A DNA stretch of 38,922 nt from Zoopage sp. CT-All (taxonomy: Eukaryota; Zoopagomycota; Zoopagomycetes; Zoopagales; Zoopagaceae), in NCBI GenBank assembly GCA_004114245.1, contig QZWS01000023.1:1-38922 (forward strand), in the 5' to 3' direction. Positions 9,154 to 18,069 of this stretch are shown in pieces. The notes beneath the pieces are model-generated. The model was given only the letters and a program-made list of their open reading frames with translations, made no database searches and had not been told where the DNA came from. Within the stretch, counting starts at the first letter, position 1. Each line of letters starts with the position of its first letter. A program made the position numbers and the translations under genes.

Positions 9154-10464
9154 ATGAACATCGCGCGCCTGCTCAACCCCGCCGATGCTCACAACTCCGA
9201 TCTATCAGCCACGCCTAATATCACTACATCTACCGCGTCCTGTGGCGTCGTCCTGCCCCCGCTGCTACAGCAGCACGCATGCACATGGTCCGAGTGCTCG
9301 CGGACATTTACCCGGCGCGCGGACATGCTCCGCCACCTGCGCATCCACACCAACGACCGCCCGTACAAATGCACCTGGCCAGACTGCGATCGCTCGTTTG
9401 TGCAGCGGTCCGGGTGCACGGTGCACTGGCTGACGCACACCGGAGAGAAGCCGTATGCCTGCGATTGGGAGGGCTGTGGGCGGGTATTTGGAGACTCGTC
9501 GTCCTTGACTCGCCACAAGAGGGTGCATACTGGGGCCAAGCCGTATGTGTGTGCGGTGTGTCGGCGCGCGTTCACGCGGTCCGGGAGCCTGCGGCATCAT
9601 ATGACCACCGCCGGGCATGGCGCGGAGCCTGGCGGTGAGTTGGCTGCAGCATCGTCTTCGCCAGGCCTGTCGCCGGTCGCAAGTCCACCCAACAGCTCGT
9701 CATCACGCCACGGCGGTGGCGATCCGCCGTCATTGTACCTGCATCAGCCCGTCGATGTCTCCGTCTCGTCCAACCTGCTCCGATTATCTTCGCGGCCGAG
9801 CATTGATTCGATCGAAACGGTCCTGTCGCGATCGTCGACGACCACCGGGGGCTGGGAATCTCCAATGTCGTTTGCGTCAGATATCCCGCGGCATTTGGCC
9901 AGTAGCAGTGACAGTCATGGCGGGCTTGTGCGCACTACGAGTCTCGTGGAGCTGCGGCAGACGCAATCACGGTCGCGATCCCTCAACCGCGGTGCGTCGC
10001 GGTCGCCGCCGTTACTGCCACACTTCTCTTCCTCCTCGCGTCTCAATCCCACTGGCGCTGCTTCGGCTGCCGGCGCATCGACCAGCACCAATGGCGGCAG
10101 TCCGTACTGGCACTGGCGCCCGCGCGGGGGCAGCTCACCACACCCGATGCCGCTGCCATCATCCATGGCAGCAGCCTCGGCCAATGCAAGCACGCCTCCA
10201 CCGCTTCCAAGTGTGCTAGAGTCGACACACTACATGGACGAGGAGGAGCAGCAGCGTGGGGTGGACGAGCTGAGACGAGTGCGGAGCGCCGAGGAGATTG
10301 CGGACCGGGTTAGACTTGCCGAGCAGGAGAGCGCCGCCGTGCTGGTGCTAACGGCCATGGCCGAGGAAGCTCGAAGCGGCTGTGACAACTCTGGAGATGA
10401 GGAAGAGGTGAGGCAGCAGCGAAGGACGCTCCGCCTTCCCCTATGGCGCCACACCCCGAGATAG
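9154..10464 (+). CDS. C2H2 zinc-finger transcription factor (four fingers)
   Basis: DNA-binding regulator of 436 aa without introns. Four contiguous C2H2 fingers occupy residues 43-65, 73-95, 103-125 and 133-154. The first three are of the C-x4-C type joined by Krüppel-like linkers (THTGEKPY, VHTGAKPY); the last is C-x2-C with wider His spacing. The array resembles the TFIIIA/Zap1/GLI-like fungal regulators, but no specific orthologue can be named. The remainder is Ser-, Pro- and Gly-rich and low in structure, with an acidic, charged segment near residues 355-385 (DEEEQQRGVDELRRV). The start is the first ATG downstream of the second 5S gene. The gene converges on eS7 with a 122-bp gap. Confidence 0.88.
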   Translation: MNIARLLNPADAHNSDLSATPNITTSTASCGVVLPPLLQQHACTWSECSRTFTRRADMLRHLRIHTNDRPYKCTWPDCDRSFVQRSGCTVHWLTHTGEKPYACDWEGCGRVFGDSSSLTRHKRVHTGAKPYVCAVCRRAFTRSGSLRHHMTTAGHGAEPGGELAAASSSPGLSPVASPPNSSSSRHGGGDPPSLYLHQPVDVSVSSNLLRLSSRPSIDSIETVLSRSSTTTGGWESPMSFASDIPRHLASSSDSHGGLVRTTSLVELRQTQSRSRSLNRGASRSPPLLPHFSSSSRLNPTGAASAAGASTSTNGGSPYWHWRPRGGSSPHPMPLPSSMAAASANASTPPPLPSVLESTHYMDEEEQQRGVDELRRVRSAEEIADRVRLAEQESAAVLVLTAMAEEARSGCDNSGDEEEVRQQRRTLRLPLWRHTPR

Positions 10465-10586
10465 CATATTTAGTACCTCTTGTGTACCATACTCGAATGC
10501 ACTGTACAGTAGTGTCATAGCCGTGTGGATTGGACCAAGTGTATCTTTAAAAACACACGGGGTTGTTGCTCGACACACACACCACT

Positions 10587-11186
10587 CTACTCCTGCTGCT
10601 GGACCACGGGGAACTCAAACACGGCATCCTTTCCGGTCAGCTTGCGGTAGACCACGGCAAAGGTGTCGAGCTTGTATTCCAGCGCGGTGGCATCCTTGGG
10701 GTCGAGCAGCACACGCATGCACCGCGAGCCATCGACCTTGACGCGCGTCCTCTTGCCCGTGATATCGGAGGGATAGACCAGATCCTCGAGGATCTTCTCG
10801 TGCACGGCGGTGAGGGTGCGGGAGCGCGGACGCATCTGCTTCTGGCGCGAGATGCGTGTGGGCTTGGGCAGAATGCGGCGCTGGGCGACAAACATGACAT
10901 GACGGTCGGAGAACTTCTTCTCGAGCTCGCGCACGAGACGAGCCTGGACCTTGTGGAAGTGGGCGAGGAGCGGCACCGGGACAAAGACGACGATGGCGCG
11001 GCGGCCGTGGGAGAGGTCGAGCTCGCGCGCGGCGGCAATCTGCAGCGGACGCAGATCCTTCTTGAGCTCGGGCGAGTTGCTCTCGAGGTCGTGCAGCGCG
11101 GTGGCGATGGCGAGCTCGAGCGCGTCGGGGGGCGAGGCGCCGGCGGGCTTGGCGAGTTTGCGCAGCGCAGCGGCAGAGGTGGCCAT
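10587..11186 (-). CDS. RPS7: 40S ribosomal protein S7 (eS7)
   Basis: Small-subunit ribosomal protein of 199 aa; the family is usually 190-200 aa. The sequence follows eS7 throughout: [69 protein letters not shown] and the C-terminal [13 protein letters not shown] chose the ATG at 11186 because the family starts there. The frame stays open upstream for 82 codons of low-complexity sequence that is surely 5' leader. There is no intron in the coding part. Codon use is strongly GC-biased, as expected for high expression. Confidence 0.96.
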   Translation of the reverse strand: MATSAAALRKLAKPAGASPPDALELAIATALHDLESNSPELKKDLRPLQIAAARELDLSHGRRAIVVFVPVPLLAHFHKVQARLVRELEKKFSDRHVMFVAQRRILPKPTRISRQKQMRPRSRTLTAVHEKILEDLVYPSDITGKRTRVKVDGSRCMRVLLDPKDATALEYKLDTFAVVYRKLTGKDAVFEFPVVQQQE

Positions 11187-11361
11187 GGTGATGCAGAGGC
11201 TCGTCGAAAAGGAGAGCAGCGGAGCTGGGTGAGCGGGCGTAGTCAACAGGCGGAATCCCCTGTCGGAGCGTGGACGGTGCTGTATTTGGCAGCTGGAGAG
11301 CCTCGGCCTGACCGCGGCACGCCCGGCTCGGTTGGAAGATGGCGGTGAGTGGCGGCAGCAG

Positions 11362-11418
11362 GTGGCAGTGGCAGTGGAGGCGATGGTGGTGGCGGTGGCA
11401 GTGGCGGTGGAGGTGGCA
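11362..11418. repeat. Imperfect GGTGGC/GGCAGT low-complexity repeat
   Basis: A run of imperfect 6-bp units (GGTGGCGGTGGCAGTGGC and variants) in the 5' region of eS7. It is simple-sequence DNA with no coding signal. On the eS7 strand it is CCACCGCCAC-rich, pyrimidine-biased leader or promoter sequence. Confidence 0.6.
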
Positions 11419-11429
11419 CAGATACAGTG

Positions 11430-12121
11430 CATTTGGTGGATCAGATGTTATTGGTCCTTATATATTTTGACTTTACTAGTGATAGGAAAGAAGATACTGT
11501 ATAAAGTATATTTTATACATTGCATTGGAACTGCTAGCTAATAGTAAATGGGCAGTGAAATAATCTTTGCCAATTCTATATCAGTTCTTCCTCTTTTCTG
11601 CTATTGCTTTCTACCCTTTTAGTCTCAGTAATGCAGCATATAACACATAGCAATAGATGTCAAATACAAATCCCATACTCCAAGAACTCTAATCTAAATA
11701 TGTGATAAATTATATAATTTGTTTGCTATATATTTATTCACAATAATGGGCAGCTCAAACATAATATCCAAGTGAAGTTAGTTTGCATTCAAAATAGATA
11801 TTTTCAGCTGTGCTGCCAAATGCATGAGTGCTGGTGGTTATCTTCATATCTTGTCAAGCAAGTATTATGCTTCTCTGCTTCATTTTGACAAGACCTCCTT
11901 GGGCTTTAATACAGCTTGTTATCAGATAATCCAGGAATTAGTAACCCACAGTATTCTGCCCTAATATATATAATATCAAATCTAGTGATATGCTATGAGA
12001 TGTATGAACACGACTGTTCCACCTCCGCTGTGACCGTGTCAGTTTTGCTTTCCTACCAAGACGTCCTCCACCTCGCACATTTGCAAACCCACAGCATCTC
12101 CGCAGCAAATCACAAGAAACC
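11430..12121. other. AT-rich intergenic island
   Basis: Composition changes abruptly from the GC-rich eS7 leader to AT-rich DNA dense in stops on both strands until about 12,000. No gene, RNA or transposon end is recognised. The final 120 bp become GC-richer and serve as promoter and leader of the secreted-protein gene. Confidence 0.6.
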
Positions 12122-12724
12122 ATGTTCTTCCGCTATTCGCCCATCATAATCGTCGCCCTCGCTGTCATCTGCATCTCCACCTCGGTCGATGCCAGCGGCG
12201 ACAATTCTCATGCCGGGCGCGAACAACACGCGGCTCAACCTACGTCCGCTGGTCGTAACGCACAGCACGTCAAATTTTCTAAATTGAATCAGGAGGAAGT
12301 AAAATACCAGCTCAAAGCACTGAAGTTGGTCGAGAAAGATCAGTTTGATCGAGTGACAGCCAGGATGAGGGCGAGCAAAATCAGGATGTTAGGCAGCGAT
12401 GACAGGCATCTCACCGATAGCGAAATATGTGCTGCTCGCAAAGAGGCACGGAAATTTGCTTGGACGCGCCCCATCCTCTCGCCAGCAGAGTATAAGGTTC
12501 GGTTGGAAGAACGCTCGAAACGACTTCAGCGCAGAGAAGCCGATGAATATCAAAGGAGTGTAAAGATATGCGAGATTATTGTGAAACAATTAGGAACGGA
12601 CAATCCCAATGCTGTGAAAATTGCCGAGCTTAAGGCTAAACTCGCAGTCAATGATCGCATGCCTGCAGCGTTCGCAGATGAGTTGAAGGAACAGATTGAA
12701 TTGCTGGAAGCAGGAAAGGCGTGA
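12122..12724 (+). CDS. Small secreted helical protein, family unknown
   Basis: A 200-aa protein with a clear signal peptide (hydrophobic SPIIIVALAVICISTSVDA, cleavage around residue 24). After a polar Ser/His/Gln-rich linker, the mature part is dominated by charged helices (KLNQEEVKYQLKALKLVEKD; YKVRLEERSKRLQRREADEY), probably coiled coil. It has only two cysteines after the signal peptide and no known catalytic motif. The signal peptide resembles that of the broken gene at 7689, suggesting a small family of secreted proteins. It sits directly downstream of an AT-rich island. Function unknown; an effector-like or cell-wall role would be speculation. Confidence 0.75.
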   Translation: MFFRYSPIIIVALAVICISTSVDASGDNSHAGREQHAAQPTSAGRNAQHVKFSKLNQEEVKYQLKALKLVEKDQFDRVTARMRASKIRMLGSDDRHLTDSEICAARKEARKFAWTRPILSPAEYKVRLEERSKRLQRREADEYQRSVKICEIIVKQLGTDNPNAVKIAELKAKLAVNDRMPAAFADELKEQIELLEAGKA

Positions 12725-12986
12725 CTCACTCACTAGAATGTAACCTCCATTTCACCAACTGAGTGTACTGTACCCTCGCCATGGCCAGGCGGTAGCATAT
12801 TCTACCTCAATTCACACTTTGCTGATTGTATCCTACCGTGCTGAAACTCGGTGACGACGCAGGTGGCACTGGCCTGACTGCCAGGCGCCACTCGTTGGAT
12901 TCGTGATCGATCAAGGCTGTAGTTGGTGGCGGCATGCAGCGGTGGTGAGAAGATGGTGATATACAGTATGCAAATCCGACCCGCGA

Positions 12987-13400
12987 CTACTTACGTGATT
13001 TGGCCGCAGCAAACAGCCCGACGCCAAGCGCGACAGCCGCGGCGCCGCCCGCCCAGAGCATCCAATCCGGCACCACCTCGTCCCTAACCCGCTGCTGCTG
13101 CTGCATTCCGCCCTGCCATCCCTGCCGCGGCATCTGCTGCTGCGGCCGGTGCTCCTGCCTTGGCATTGGCCGCTCAAACCCATTGAGCCCATTCATGCGA
13201 TCATATTCCTGGCGCCGCACCGGATCCGACAGCACCTCGTAGGCACGCTGCACCTGCTGGAACAGGTCCTTGAAGGCAAGCCCGCCACCGTTGCGGTCCG
13301 GGTGGAACATTCTTGCAGAGCGTTTGTACGCCTCCTTGATGTCTGTCTGCGACGCTTCGGGCGGCACGCCCAGCGCCGTGTAGTAGTCAGAAAAGTTCAT
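12987..13400 (-). CDS. Tail-anchored J-domain (DnaJ/HSP40) protein
   Basis: Hsp70 co-chaperone of 137 aa. The J domain covers residues 2-67, with FHPDRNGGG containing the HPD signature that stimulates Hsp70 ATPase. A Gln/Pro/Met-rich linker follows, then a single C-terminal hydrophobic helix (WMLWAGGAAAVALGVGLFAA) and a short basic end. That arrangement fits a tail-anchored protein with the J domain in the cytosol. The stop codon lies inside a perfect GTAAGT donor. Splicing to an acceptor near 12920 would replace the last residues by about 36 others, so the C-terminus needs transcript support. Start chosen at MNFSDYY, where the J domain begins. It is divergent from a second J-domain gene. Confidence 0.87.
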   Translation of the reverse strand: MNFSDYYTALGVPPEASQTDIKEAYKRSARMFHPDRNGGGLAFKDLFQQVQRAYEVLSDPVRRQEYDRMNGLNGFERPMPRQEHRPQQQMPRQGWQGGMQQQQRVRDEVVPDWMLWAGGAAAVALGVGLFAAAKSRK

Positions 13401-13640
13401 GGGTGGATGGCAAGACGGGTGGACAGGAACGTGACTGGCCTCAGCGTGACACAAGGCGTCATACAAGCTGACATTTCCTAATCAGTCCATAGGACAACAA
13501 GACAGGCAGTATCCCACAATAATGCAGGCATGCTCACTGTCCATGTGACCAATTCTGATATGCTGTCTGGGCCAGTCTCGGAATTGGATATTTACCTTCT
13601 CACTGATAAGGCCTGCTGACCAGCAACTCCGCGGCCTCCC
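13401..13640. promoter_or_regulatory. Shared bidirectional promoter of two J-domain genes
   Basis: 240 bp between the start codons of two divergently transcribed J-domain genes. There is no other gene inside. I see no perfect heat-shock element array by eye. Assignment as a promoter rests on position only. Confidence 0.55.
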
Positions 13641-14270
13641 ATGACCCACATCCCCGACCTCTACGCTGTGCTCGGCATAGCTCCTGCTGCATCGCAGACC
13701 GACATCTTGAATGCGTACCAGCGCCTCGCTATTGCCTACCACCCTGACACGCCCCCGTCCGCCTGCAACACGGCGGTGGTGGCCGACCCCCACGAACGGT
13801 TCCAGGAGCTGGCGGATGCCTACTATGTGCTCTCGTCCGTCGATCGGCGCAGAGACTACGATAAATCGAGGGCGAAGCGCGGCGCATCTGCGGCCGCCAC
13901 CTCTGCCGTCGCCACCTTTACCGTCACCCCCTCTGCCACCACCGCCACCGCTTCAATCACGCCATTCTCAACAGAATGGGTTCACGCCGACTCGGACGCA
14001 ATCTTCGCAGATGCCTTTGCAGACCTCCTCAAGCCGGAAGTGGAGAAGGTCGGCTGGATATGGTGGGGCGCGGGTGGCGTGGCCGGGGCAACCATGGGCT
14101 TTATCGTTGCGAATGTTCCCGGCGCGCTTGTCGGGTCGTTTGTTGGAAGCAAGCTGGGCGAGGTGAGGGATCGCAAGGGGCGGTCGGTGGCGGAGGTGTT
14201 TGCCGGGCTCGGCGGGAATCAACGGGCCAAGGTGCTCGCCGCCGTGGCCAAGAAGATCCTGCAGCCATAG
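13641..14270 (+). CDS. J-domain (DnaJ/HSP40) membrane-associated protein
   Basis: 209-aa Hsp70 co-chaperone. The J domain spans residues 5-75 with the HPD motif (AIAYHPDTPP). A Thr/Ala-rich linker follows, then a Gly/Ala-rich hydrophobic segment (WIWWGAGGVAGATMGFIVAN, GALVGSFVGSKLG) that could form one or two membrane helices or a glycine-zipper hairpin. The C-terminus is basic. Start of the J domain is closely similar to the divergent neighbour (PAASQTDILNAYQR versus PEASQTDIKEAYKR), so the two are probably diverged duplicates. It converges on adenylate kinase with 89 bp between stops. Confidence 0.86.
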   Translation: MTHIPDLYAVLGIAPAASQTDILNAYQRLAIAYHPDTPPSACNTAVVADPHERFQELADAYYVLSSVDRRRDYDKSRAKRGASAAATSAVATFTVTPSATTATASITPFSTEWVHADSDAIFADAFADLLKPEVEKVGWIWWGAGGVAGATMGFIVANVPGALVGSFVGSKLGEVRDRKGRSVAEVFAGLGGNQRAKVLAAVAKKILQP

Positions 14271-14359
14271 GCCCATGGCGAGTACAGCAAGCATGTTTGT
14301 ACATACAACTGATTCTAGTCCTACAGCGAGCGACACCCCCTACGGCTCTCCTTTTCGGC

Positions 14360-15154
14360 TCACACCGCGGCATGCTGCAGTGCTATTCCTTGGTCATCAC
14401 CAAGCACAGCCTCCATCGCTACTCGTCGACACTCCATCCGCGCATCGCCCCGTGCACCGACCCAGACTTGTGGCCACTTCTGCTCCAAATATGCCCGCAG
14501 CTCCTCGTAGATCCCATCGCTGGTCAGCCCCTCAAACATCCGCACGTCGACGCCACGTCGTCCTGTGTAGTACTCCATCAGTGCATCCACCTCGTTGCGG
14601 TATACCTCCAGTCGGTGTGCAAATACCTCGGGGTTGTCGTCCGGGCGGCGTGTCAGGCTTTCCCCGGTGATGTCGTCGACGCCGGGGGAGCGCGGTGGGT
14701 TGTACGAGCTATTGTACACGCGCCCCGATGGCGCATGGATCCACCGCGACGTGATGCGATCCAGAATCACATCATCCGGAACCGAGAGATGCACAACGAG
14801 GTTGAGCGGCGCGAGGCCATCCTGCGCGGTGACAGCGTCCAGCGCTGCGGCCTGGCTCGGCGTGCGTGGGAACCCGTCCAGCAGCCACCCGGTGCGACCC
14901 CCCGCCCGCCGCAGCTCGCTCCGCACGATGCCCACCACGATGTCGTCGCTCACCAGCCCGCCGGCCGCAATCTCGCTTGCGGCAGCAAGGCCGAGGGGCG
15001 TGCGCGCCTGGAGGTGTTTGCGGAGATGGTCGCCGGTGGAGATGGGGGTGAGTGTGGGGTGCAGGTCGCGGATCAGGCGTGCGGACTGGGTGCCCTTGCC
15101 GGAGCCCGGCGGGCCGATCAGCAGCATGCGGAGGGCGGAGCGAGTGGTGGGCAT
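14360..15154 (-). CDS. ADK2: Adenylate kinase, AK3/ADK2 type (GTP:AMP phosphotransferase)
   Basis: Nucleoside monophosphate kinase of 264 aa interconverting NTP + AMP and NDP + ADP. The P-loop GPPGSGKGT is at residues 14-22, followed by the NMP-binding region (STGDHLR) and GWLLDGFPRT. A long-form LID contains SRWIHAPSGRVYNSSYNPP and DDITGESLTRRPDDNPE. This LID matches mitochondrial AK3-type enzymes better than cytosolic AK2. The LID lacks the four-cysteine zinc site found in many bacterial enzymes. There is no intron. A classical presequence is not obvious, which is also true for AK3. Orthology to yeast ADK2 is inferred from the LID, so the symbol is tentative. Confidence 0.92.
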   Translation of the reverse strand: MPTTRSALRMLLIGPPGSGKGTQSARLIRDLHPTLTPISTGDHLRKHLQARTPLGLAAASEIAAGGLVSDDIVVGIVRSELRRAGGRTGWLLDGFPRTPSQAAALDAVTAQDGLAPLNLVVHLSVPDDVILDRITSRWIHAPSGRVYNSSYNPPRSPGVDDITGESLTRRPDDNPEVFAHRLEVYRNEVDALMEYYTGRRGVDVRMFEGLTSDGIYEELRAYLEQKWPQVWVGARGDARMECRRVAMEAVLGDDQGIALQHAAV

Positions 15155-15665
15155 CGGCGGTTGGCGGCTCTGGCGAAAAGCAGTGGCAGTCTGGCGGACT
15201 CCAGAAGGTGCCAGTGCAGGGTTTCATCTATGCAGCACCGTGCCGAAATAGATTAATTGGGCCACGTGCCCAGTGCAAGAGAATTGGGCGTGTCTCCAAG
15301 TCGCCGGCAGCCAGGGGACATGCTGAGCGAGCGTGAATGCCTTGTTGGCAGATGACTCTTGCGATTCTCAGCAAGCACATAGCGCTCCGTCGAGACATTG
15401 TCCGCCGACAACCGCCGCATCCCCACGCCTCCGCACCCCCGCGTCCCTATGACGAACCAGCGCAATGCACGGCTTGTTGAGAAGCGCAGGAGTCGTCTGC
15501 CACGGCCGCCACCCGCCGCTCCCATCGTCGTCGCACCATCGGCCGGCGGCACAGATGCACCGTCTTTTCTCTCTGCTTCTGCAACCGCCCCGCCGCCTGC
15601 CGTCTCCATCGACATCACATCCCACTCGCCCTGCCACCCGCTCCGCGCCCTGTACCAATCCCACC

Positions 15666-16856
15666 ATGTCCGCCGACCCCTCCACAGAAATGTCCGCCAC
15701 CTCGGGCATGACCTTTGAGCCGCTGGAAGCGATCGCCGATGCCCCGCTGTCGCCAACCACCGCCGCCGCCATGGACTCGGGCCCGCCCAAGGTCGAGGCC
15801 GACGGCTCGTCCGAGCTCACCCTGCGCGCCCTGGTGTCCACCAAGGAGGCCGGCGTGATTATCGGAAAGTCGGGGAAGAATGTCGCCGAGCTGCGCGACC
15901 TGACCGGCGTCAAGGCCGGTGTGTCCAAGGTCGTGCCCGGCGTGCACGACCGTGTGCTGTCGGTCACCGGCACGCTGGATGGCGTAGCCAAAGCGTATGC
16001 CATTATTGCGCAGACCCTGCTCGATAATCCGGTGAATGCGCCGGCCGACCAGCCAGCCCAGCGCGCCCCACCAAATGCCGTCACGTCGCTCCGCCTGCTC
16101 GTCTCGCACAACCTCATGGGCACCATCATTGGCCGCCAGGGCCTCAAGATCAAGTACATCCAAGACGTGTCGGGCGCGCGCATGGTCGCATCCAAGGAGA
16201 TGCTGCCGCAGTCGACCGAGCGCGTGGTCGAGGTCCAGGGCATGGTGGACTCGCTGCGCGTGGCCGTGTGGGAGATTGGCAAGTGCCTGATCGAGGACTG
16301 GGAGCGCGGTGTTGGCACCGTGCTGTACAACCCCGCCGTGAGGCTGACCACCAACACGGCGCTGGCGTCTCCGACCTCGGTGGCGCAGTCGCTGGCCTCG
16401 CCCATCGGCATGTCGTATGCCTCGCGCATCCCGCGGTCGGCCACCGGCGTCGGGCCCATTGATCCGTTTGGCGCCGCGGCGCCGCTCTACTCTGCGCCGC
16501 TGTTTGGTGCTGACCCCGAGTACCTGGCTGCTGCCGCCGCCGCTGCCGCCTCGATCCGCACGCAGCAGATCTCGATCCCCGCGGACATGGTTGGCTGCAT
16601 CATTGGCAAGGGCGGCGCTAAAATCTCTGAGATCCGCCGCCTTTCAGGCTCGCGCATTTCCATTGCCAAGGTTCCGCATGACGAGAGCGGTGAGCGTATG
16701 TTCACCATCACCGGCACTCCCGAGGCCAACGAGAAGGCGCTGTACCTGCTCTACAACCAGCTCGAGATGGAAAAGGAGCGTCGCATGCACCAGGGCGCGT
16801 TGGCGCAGCAGGCCAGCTTTATGGAGGCTGCCGCCCCTGCCCCCGCCGAGGAGTGA
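15666..16856 (+). CDS. Three-KH-domain RNA-binding protein (Rnc1/Pbp2/PCBP-like)
   Basis: 396-aa poly(C)-binding-type protein with three KH domains, each with an intact GxxG loop: GVIIGKSGKNVAEL (residues 64-77), GTIIGRQGLKIKYI (152-165) and GCIIGKGGAKISEI in the last third. It belongs with S. pombe Rnc1, yeast Pbp2/Hek2 and animal hnRNP E/K, which control mRNA stability and translation. KH2 and KH3 are separated by an Ala/Ser/Pro-rich linker. No introns. The start at 15666 has a near-ideal context (CCACCATGTC). The same frame is open back to an ATG at 15465, which would add 67 Pro/Arg/Ser-rich residues, so a longer isoform is possible. Confidence 0.93.
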   Translation: MSADPSTEMSATSGMTFEPLEAIADAPLSPTTAAAMDSGPPKVEADGSSELTLRALVSTKEAGVIIGKSGKNVAELRDLTGVKAGVSKVVPGVHDRVLSVTGTLDGVAKAYAIIAQTLLDNPVNAPADQPAQRAPPNAVTSLRLLVSHNLMGTIIGRQGLKIKYIQDVSGARMVASKEMLPQSTERVVEVQGMVDSLRVAVWEIGKCLIEDWERGVGTVLYNPAVRLTTNTALASPTSVAQSLASPIGMSYASRIPRSATGVGPIDPFGAAAPLYSAPLFGADPEYLAAAAAAAASIRTQQISIPADMVGCIIGKGGAKISEIRRLSGSRISIAKVPHDESGERMFTITGTPEANEKALYLLYNQLEMEKERRMHQGALAQQASFMEAAAPAPAEE

Positions 16857-17064
16857 GTGGAGGGAAGTGAGAGTATGTCGGGTAGGCAGCTCTCGTCCTG
16901 TAGTAGTGTAGTAGTTCCGTTGCTATATCAGACTGCAAGCCATTGATGAGAGAGTGTCGTGTTGGTGTGAAGAAATTTGGAAACACTCTGCGCTGAGCAA
17001 CAGCCCATTGGCACCACGAGCCGGCATCCCCCATCTCTACATCCCAGTCTCGCTCCATTCTCTC

Positions 17065-17454
17065 ATGTCGCTCTTCACCGCGACGGGCGAGACAGCTGCT
17101 GCACGTCGCCGTGGCAAGATCATCGCCGTCCCGACGCGCATCGAGCCCAAGGTCTTCCTCGCCAATGAGCGCACCTTTCTGCATCACGCCCACTACGCCC
17201 TCATCCTCGCGGTCCTCGGCATCGCCCTGCTCAACTCACGCTCCGACTCGCCCACGGTGCGATGGGCCAGCGTCGGGTTCGTGGCCATCTCCTTTGGCGT
17301 CCTGATTCGGCAGCTGCGTGTGTTTCTCTGGCGCAGTCAGCGGATCCGGCGGCGCGATGCGGACGAGTACATGGACGCGCGGGGGCCGTACCTGATTGTT
17401 GGGGGGATTGCGGCGGTGGTGTTGGCGAATGTGTGCGTGCGGCTGTGGGGATAA
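17065..17454 (+). CDS. VTC1: VTC1-like vacuolar transporter chaperone subunit (DUF202)
   Basis: 129-aa membrane subunit of the vacuolar transporter chaperone complex, which makes polyphosphate from ATP and moves it into the vacuole. The diagnostic stretch is VPTRIEPKVFLANERTFLHH, followed by three membrane helices (about residues 47-63, 69-87, 105-125) as in yeast Vtc1. No SPX or catalytic polymerase domain is present, so it is the small subunit. The larger catalytic subunits are not in this window. No introns. It begins 208 bp after the KH gene stop on the same strand. Confidence 0.93.
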   Translation: MSLFTATGETAAARRRGKIIAVPTRIEPKVFLANERTFLHHAHYALILAVLGIALLNSRSDSPTVRWASVGFVAISFGVLIRQLRVFLWRSQRIRRRDADEYMDARGPYLIVGGIAAVVLANVCVRLWG

Positions 17455-18069
17455 TCCCACAAGTGGCGTTTGTGTGAGCGGAGGGCCAAGCTGCAGAAGC
17501 GGCCGTGCATCGTTACCACGTGGCGGTTAACCTAACGCAGGGCACACACGTCTACCAATGAGGTCCCCACCGAGATAGACGAATGGCTGATTGAAAACTA
17601 ACAATCCAATGCCCAGTCCGCGTGTTGCCTCGTGCGATGCGTCGGCAATTTTTGCAGGGCCTATGCCTACTGATCTCAACGCCAAGTAGTGCATTTTGCT
17701 GTTTGAGTTATTGTTGCATTTTTAAATTTGTGAATGTATTAGCATGCGGCACTGTCTACGGGAATGCTAGTGCTTTATTCTCTCTTTTAAATTTATGAAA
17801 CCTATGATTAATTATCATATTTAAAATATTGTGGTTTGTCACTATTAATACATCTATGCTAAACTTACTGCTTCATACTTAAGCACTCTTAAAGGGTATA
17901 TTATTTAATTTATATGTAGTATGCATTTAGTGTTAGAACAATGTGAATGTAATGCAGTTGAGTTAAGCAAGAATATTCAATATCCATTTGTTATCCAAGT
18001 CAGAGACACATCTACATACTCTCTTACCCCAAGATACTCATTCATTCACACAAGATCTCTCAAGAAGTG
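17455..18069. other. AT-rich intergenic island
   Basis: After about 17,690 the sequence becomes AT-rich with many stops in all frames. I see no gene, tRNA, hairpin terminator or transposon end. It lies between the VTC1 3' end and the 3' end of a secreted-protein gene, so both flanking genes end here. Confidence 0.6.

Noticed and set aside
10563-11348. Long plus-strand open frame of 261 codons antisense to eS7
   Set aside because: It is the mirror of a highly GC-biased ribosomal protein gene whose family identity is certain; its product is low-complexity Gly/Arg/Glu without a domain.
13976-15256. 426-codon plus-strand open frame across the J-domain 3' end and adenylate kinase
   Set aside because: It overlaps two recognisable genes in other frames and encodes no domain; it is produced by codon bias.
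15368-16459. 363-codon minus-strand open frame opposite the KH gene
   Set aside because: Shadow of the GC-rich KH coding sequence; no domain or plausible start.
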